From the NCBI RefSeq assembly GCF_017654315.1, contig NZ_CP072203.1:2976001-3040000 (forward strand): 64,000 nucleotides of DNA, written 5' to 3'. Made by a program: the position numbers and the translations under genes. The notes beneath the pieces were generated by a model that was given only the letters and a program-made list of their open reading frames with translations, was not told the DNA's origin and did no database searches. Position 1 is the stretch's first letter. Each line of letters opens with the position of its first letter. This stretch comes from Gordonia polyisoprenivorans. Its GTDB lineage: Bacteria > Actinomycetota > Actinomycetes > Mycobacteriales > Mycobacteriaceae. Below, piece after piece: positions 62,201 through 64,000 of this stretch.

Positions 62201-64000
62201 ACATGAGCGGTGACGTCTTCGGCAACGGCATGCTGCTCAGCGAACACATCCGACTCGTCGCCGCCTTCGATCATCGCCACATCTTCATCGACCCCACCCC
62301 CGACGCCGCGTCCTCGTACGCCGAGCGGGCGAGGTTGTTCGCGCTGCCGCGCTCCTCGTGGGCCGACTACGACGAGCAACTGATCAGCGCCGGCGGAGGC
62401 GTCTGGTCGCGCGAACGCAAGTCGATCCCGATCAGCCCTGAGATGCGCACGGCCCTCGGACTTTCCGACGATCTGACCACCCTGTCGCCGCCCGAGCTGA
62501 TCCGGGCGGTCCTGCTTGCGCCGGTCGATCTGTTGTGGAACGGAGGCATCGGTACCTACATCCGGGCCTCGACCGAATCCGACGCCGACGTCGGCGACAA
62601 GGCCAATGACGCAATCCGCGTCACCGGAGACGAGTTGCGCTGCAAGGTCATCGGCGAGGGCGGCAATCTCGGGGTGACCGAGCGCGGCCGCATCGAGTGC
62701 GACCTCGCGGGCGGACGGGTCAACACCGACGCCATGGACAACTCGGCGGGTGTGGACTGCTCCGACCACGAGGTCAACATCAAGATCCTGCTCGATGCCG
62801 CGGTGTCCTCGGGAGGTTTGGCACAGTCCGACCGCAACCCGCTGCTCGAGTCGATGACCGACGAGGTCGCACGACTGGTGTTGGCCGACAACATCTCCCA
62901 GAACTCCGAACTCGGCTTCTGCCGTGCCTACTCCCGTGACCGGGTGGACGTGCACGTCCGACTGCTGACCGCCCTCGCCGCCCGTGGGGTGAACCTGGAA
63001 CTCGAGGCGCTGCCCAGCCCGGTCGCATTACGCAAACGCTCCGGCTCCGATACCCACCGCGGTCTCACCTCACCAGAACTCGCCACGATGATGGCGCACG
63101 TGAAGTTGGTCGCCAAAGACGATCTGCTCGCCGGAGACCTCCCCGACAACGACGTGTTCGATCATCGGCTCACCCACTACTTCCCGGTGCCGCTGCAGGA
63201 GCGATTCGCCGCCGAGATCCATGATCATCGCCTGCGGCGCGAGATCGTGACCACTGTGCTCGTCAACGACGTCGTCGATCGTGCGGGCATCACCCATCTG
63301 TTCCGGCTCGGCGAGGCCACCGGTGCGACCACCGAGGAACTGGTACGCGCATTCGTGGTGGCCGAGCAGGTCTTCGGGATGGCCGATCTGCTCGACCGCA
63401 TCCAGACTGCGTCGGCTTCGATCGACGCGGTCGACGAGATGATGCTCTACGCGCGGCGACTGCTGTTCCGGGCGTCGCGATGGTTCCTGGCGTTCCGGCC
63501 GCAACCGCTGCCGATGGCCTCCGACATCACCCGCTATCGGGAGCGGGTCGCCGATCTGACCGCGCTGCTCGACAGCTGGTTCGGTGAGGCCTCCGCCGCC
63601 GACGTCGACGAGCGGGTGCGCCGGTATCACTCACTCGGCGTGGCACCGGACCTCGCGCACGACGTGGCGATCAGTCTTCATCGGTTCTGCCTGCTCGACA
63701 TCATCGACGCGGCCGAGATCGCCGACCGCGACCCGGTCGAGGTGGGCGAACTGTACTTCGGGGTGATGGAGCACTTCGGTCTCGAGGAATTACTCACCGC
63801 GGTGTCGAATCTCGAGTACGGCGACCGATGGCATGCGTTGGCGCGCTTGGCCTTGCGCGACGACATGCATGGCGCGTTGCGAGCGCTGACGCTGAAGATC
63901 CTCGAGGGCAGCGAGCCCGATGAGCTGTCTGCGGAGAAGATCAGCGAGTGGGAGAGCGCGCACTCGTCTCGTCTGGCGCGGGTGCGCTCGATGCTGGCCG
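59236..64000 (+). CDS. gdh: NAD-dependent glutamate dehydrogenase, large (GDH180-type), 3' end outside window
   Basis: About 1588 residues are visible. This is the approximately 1600-residue NAD-GDH of actinomycetes: an N-terminal ACT-rich regulatory region (about 1-700), then the catalytic domain with RFGAVARGGLRWSDR, KNAVIVPVGAKGGF (active-site Lys near 835-848), and GDMSGDVFGNGML with NAD binding. It oxidises glutamate to 2-oxoglutarate. TTG 59236 has GAGAGGG 9 nt upstream and precedes the conserved start; GTG 59245 is the alternative. A low-complexity insert lies at residues 746-760. Known regulators of this family in mycobacteria include GarA; not testable here. Confidence 0.93.
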   Translation, partial: MSDVTSLLPQVIPSYLATSVGVAADAAGTDRSRIDPATLDPAVLDRIRAHMETAAIRRSGEAVVEVTTDGAGGTDVVVVTDDMPLLVESVLATLEGRGMTVTRIDHPIMAVTRDEAGALTDICGPHAGLAESWISVSALSSRESVDDTQLRADIQRGIDVVAVIDGDATAMRERLTGCSAECAGAHLDNESGVSTDDQREYARLLEWFAGNHFVPLGYTRLDASGAVTDRLGLNRAGPVDLDFPRIETTPLTPRVSRVFLDTGIQRSKFPILIAVPAFDPAGAHVGEHRFLGVFTSSGLHQTVLDVPVLRGKVHDVVALAGVDEDSFAGRTMVELLQNYPLVEMFQDTTAELHRRIDEMLDAVATRSLRVFLRVHPAGGAATALIYLPRDRYNTPSRTALGAAVTDMLGGSDLEYSARVSERPLALLQVMVRVDPDAARSWGSVDIGTDVQRRMQTTLSEAIRSWDERVRELITTASERALPPGGADAMLRLINTLPADYKDQRAPADAVGDLAHVAALEPGHLAVTFDKHSGAQSRTDRDHWDFTLYLCDESATLTDVLPVLHSLGLDVIDEHPYALRGIGDKDCHVYEFAVVLTAGMDVDVDHADDLPERFTEAFAQIWRQHAQIDAYNELIIRCGLDWRAAAMLRAYGRYLKQCGFSYSTSHVASTLGRYREVTRGLVALFEASFDPAVADADRRADVLEQLRADVGAVLSLDADRIVSAFLAVIAATDRTNFYVLGAPGNSSDTTDSKTTDSDTTDSGDEHRPVMSFKLRPRDIPQTPEPRPLHEIFVYSPRVEGVHLRFGAVARGGLRWSDRREDFRTEILGLVKAQAVKNAVIVPVGAKGGFVLTRPPAPTGDAAADRETLRAEGIDCYRMFISGLLDVTDNIDRATGEVIPARSVVRRDGDDPYLVVAADKGTAAFSDIANDVAGRYGFWLGDAFASGGSAGYDHKAMGITARGAWESVKRHFREMGIDTQTQDFTVVGIGDMSGDVFGNGMLLSEHIRLVAAFDHRHIFIDPTPDAASSYAERARLFALPRSSWADYDEQLISAGGGVWSRERKSIPISPEMRTALGLSDDLTTLSPPELIRAVLLAPVDLLWNGGIGTYIRASTESDADVGDKANDAIRVTGDELRCKVIGEGGNLGVTERGRIECDLAGGRVNTDAMDNSAGVDCSDHEVNIKILLDAAVSSGGLAQSDRNPLLESMTDEVARLVLADNISQNSELGFCRAYSRDRVDVHVRLLTALAARGVNLELEALPSPVALRKRSGSDTHRGLTSPELATMMAHVKLVAKDDLLAGDLPDNDVFDHRLTHYFPVPLQERFAAEIHDHRLRREIVTTVLVNDVVDRAGITHLFRLGEATGATTEELVRAFVVAEQVFGMADLLDRIQTASASIDAVDEMMLYARRLLFRASRWFLAFRPQPLPMASDITRYRERVADLTALLDSWFGEASAADVDERVRRYHSLGVAPDLAHDVAISLHRFCLLDIIDAAEIADRDPVEVGELYFGVMEHFGLEELLTAVSNLEYGDRWHALARLALRDDMHGALRALTLKILEGSEPDELSAEKISEWESAHSSRLARVRSMLA
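61471..61515 (+). repeat. In-frame 15-bp repeat, three units, in the glutamate dehydrogenase gene
   Basis: Three units encode S-[DK]-T-T-D, inserted before the catalytic domain. Expansion or contraction would keep frame, so the linker length may vary between strains. Confidence 0.8.

Overview
The window looks like a chromosomal segment of a mycolic-acid actinomycete, most likely Gordonia or a close relative. The evidence is high GC, a fused bacterial type I fatty acid synthase followed by acpS, two LdtMt2-like lipoprotein L,D-transpeptidases, an MspA-family porin, and a large NAD-glutamate dehydrogenase. The genus is an inference from gene content; no rRNA is present.

1-37.5 kb is mostly ordinary core genome. 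It holds the 3' end of a helicase-nuclease, a sirtuin, a HIT protein, fas-acpS, a TetR regulator, a Bcp peroxiredoxin, a DUF3618 protein and the two L,D-transpeptidases. These are followed by an acyl-CoA dehydrogenase, a serine hydrolase with a HTH regulator, an AarF-type kinase coupled to a double TetR protein, orn, a HerA-like ATPase, an SDR, a PadR regulator with a 2,4-dienoyl-CoA reductase, an ABC exporter, and a DUF1023-type hydrolase pair. tRNA-Lys(CTT) and tRNA-His(GTG) lie here. A 38-codon Arg/Trp-rich ORF with a good ribosome binding site precedes the ABC exporter and is separated from it by a strong hairpin.

37.5-56.1 kb is an accessory island made of mobile elements and secreted-toxin/immunity modules. 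The best preserved module (minus strand, 52.6 to 48.7 kb) is MspA-like porin, two-TM protein, secreted Pro/Gly-rich toxin (apparently frameshifted), and an overlapping immunity candidate. Around it are a duplicated fragment of the porin upstream region and signal peptide, orphan immunity genes (one Imm11-like gene broken at a 17-G run), a toxin tail joined to another immunity gene, and small unknown genes. Insertions include an ISL3 element (8-bp target duplication), an IS21 element with both genes frameshifted, and an IS1634-type element with a 52-bp target duplication inside an IS630 fragment. An IS1182-like fragment and a truncated serine recombinase abut tRNA-Arg(TCT), which probably marks the island edge.

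56.1-64 kb returns to core genome: a formylglycine-generating-enzyme family protein, ettA, and most of an NAD-dependent glutamate dehydrogenase that runs off the window.

All calls were made by reading the sequence and translations. No database search was run, so family names rest on recognised motifs.
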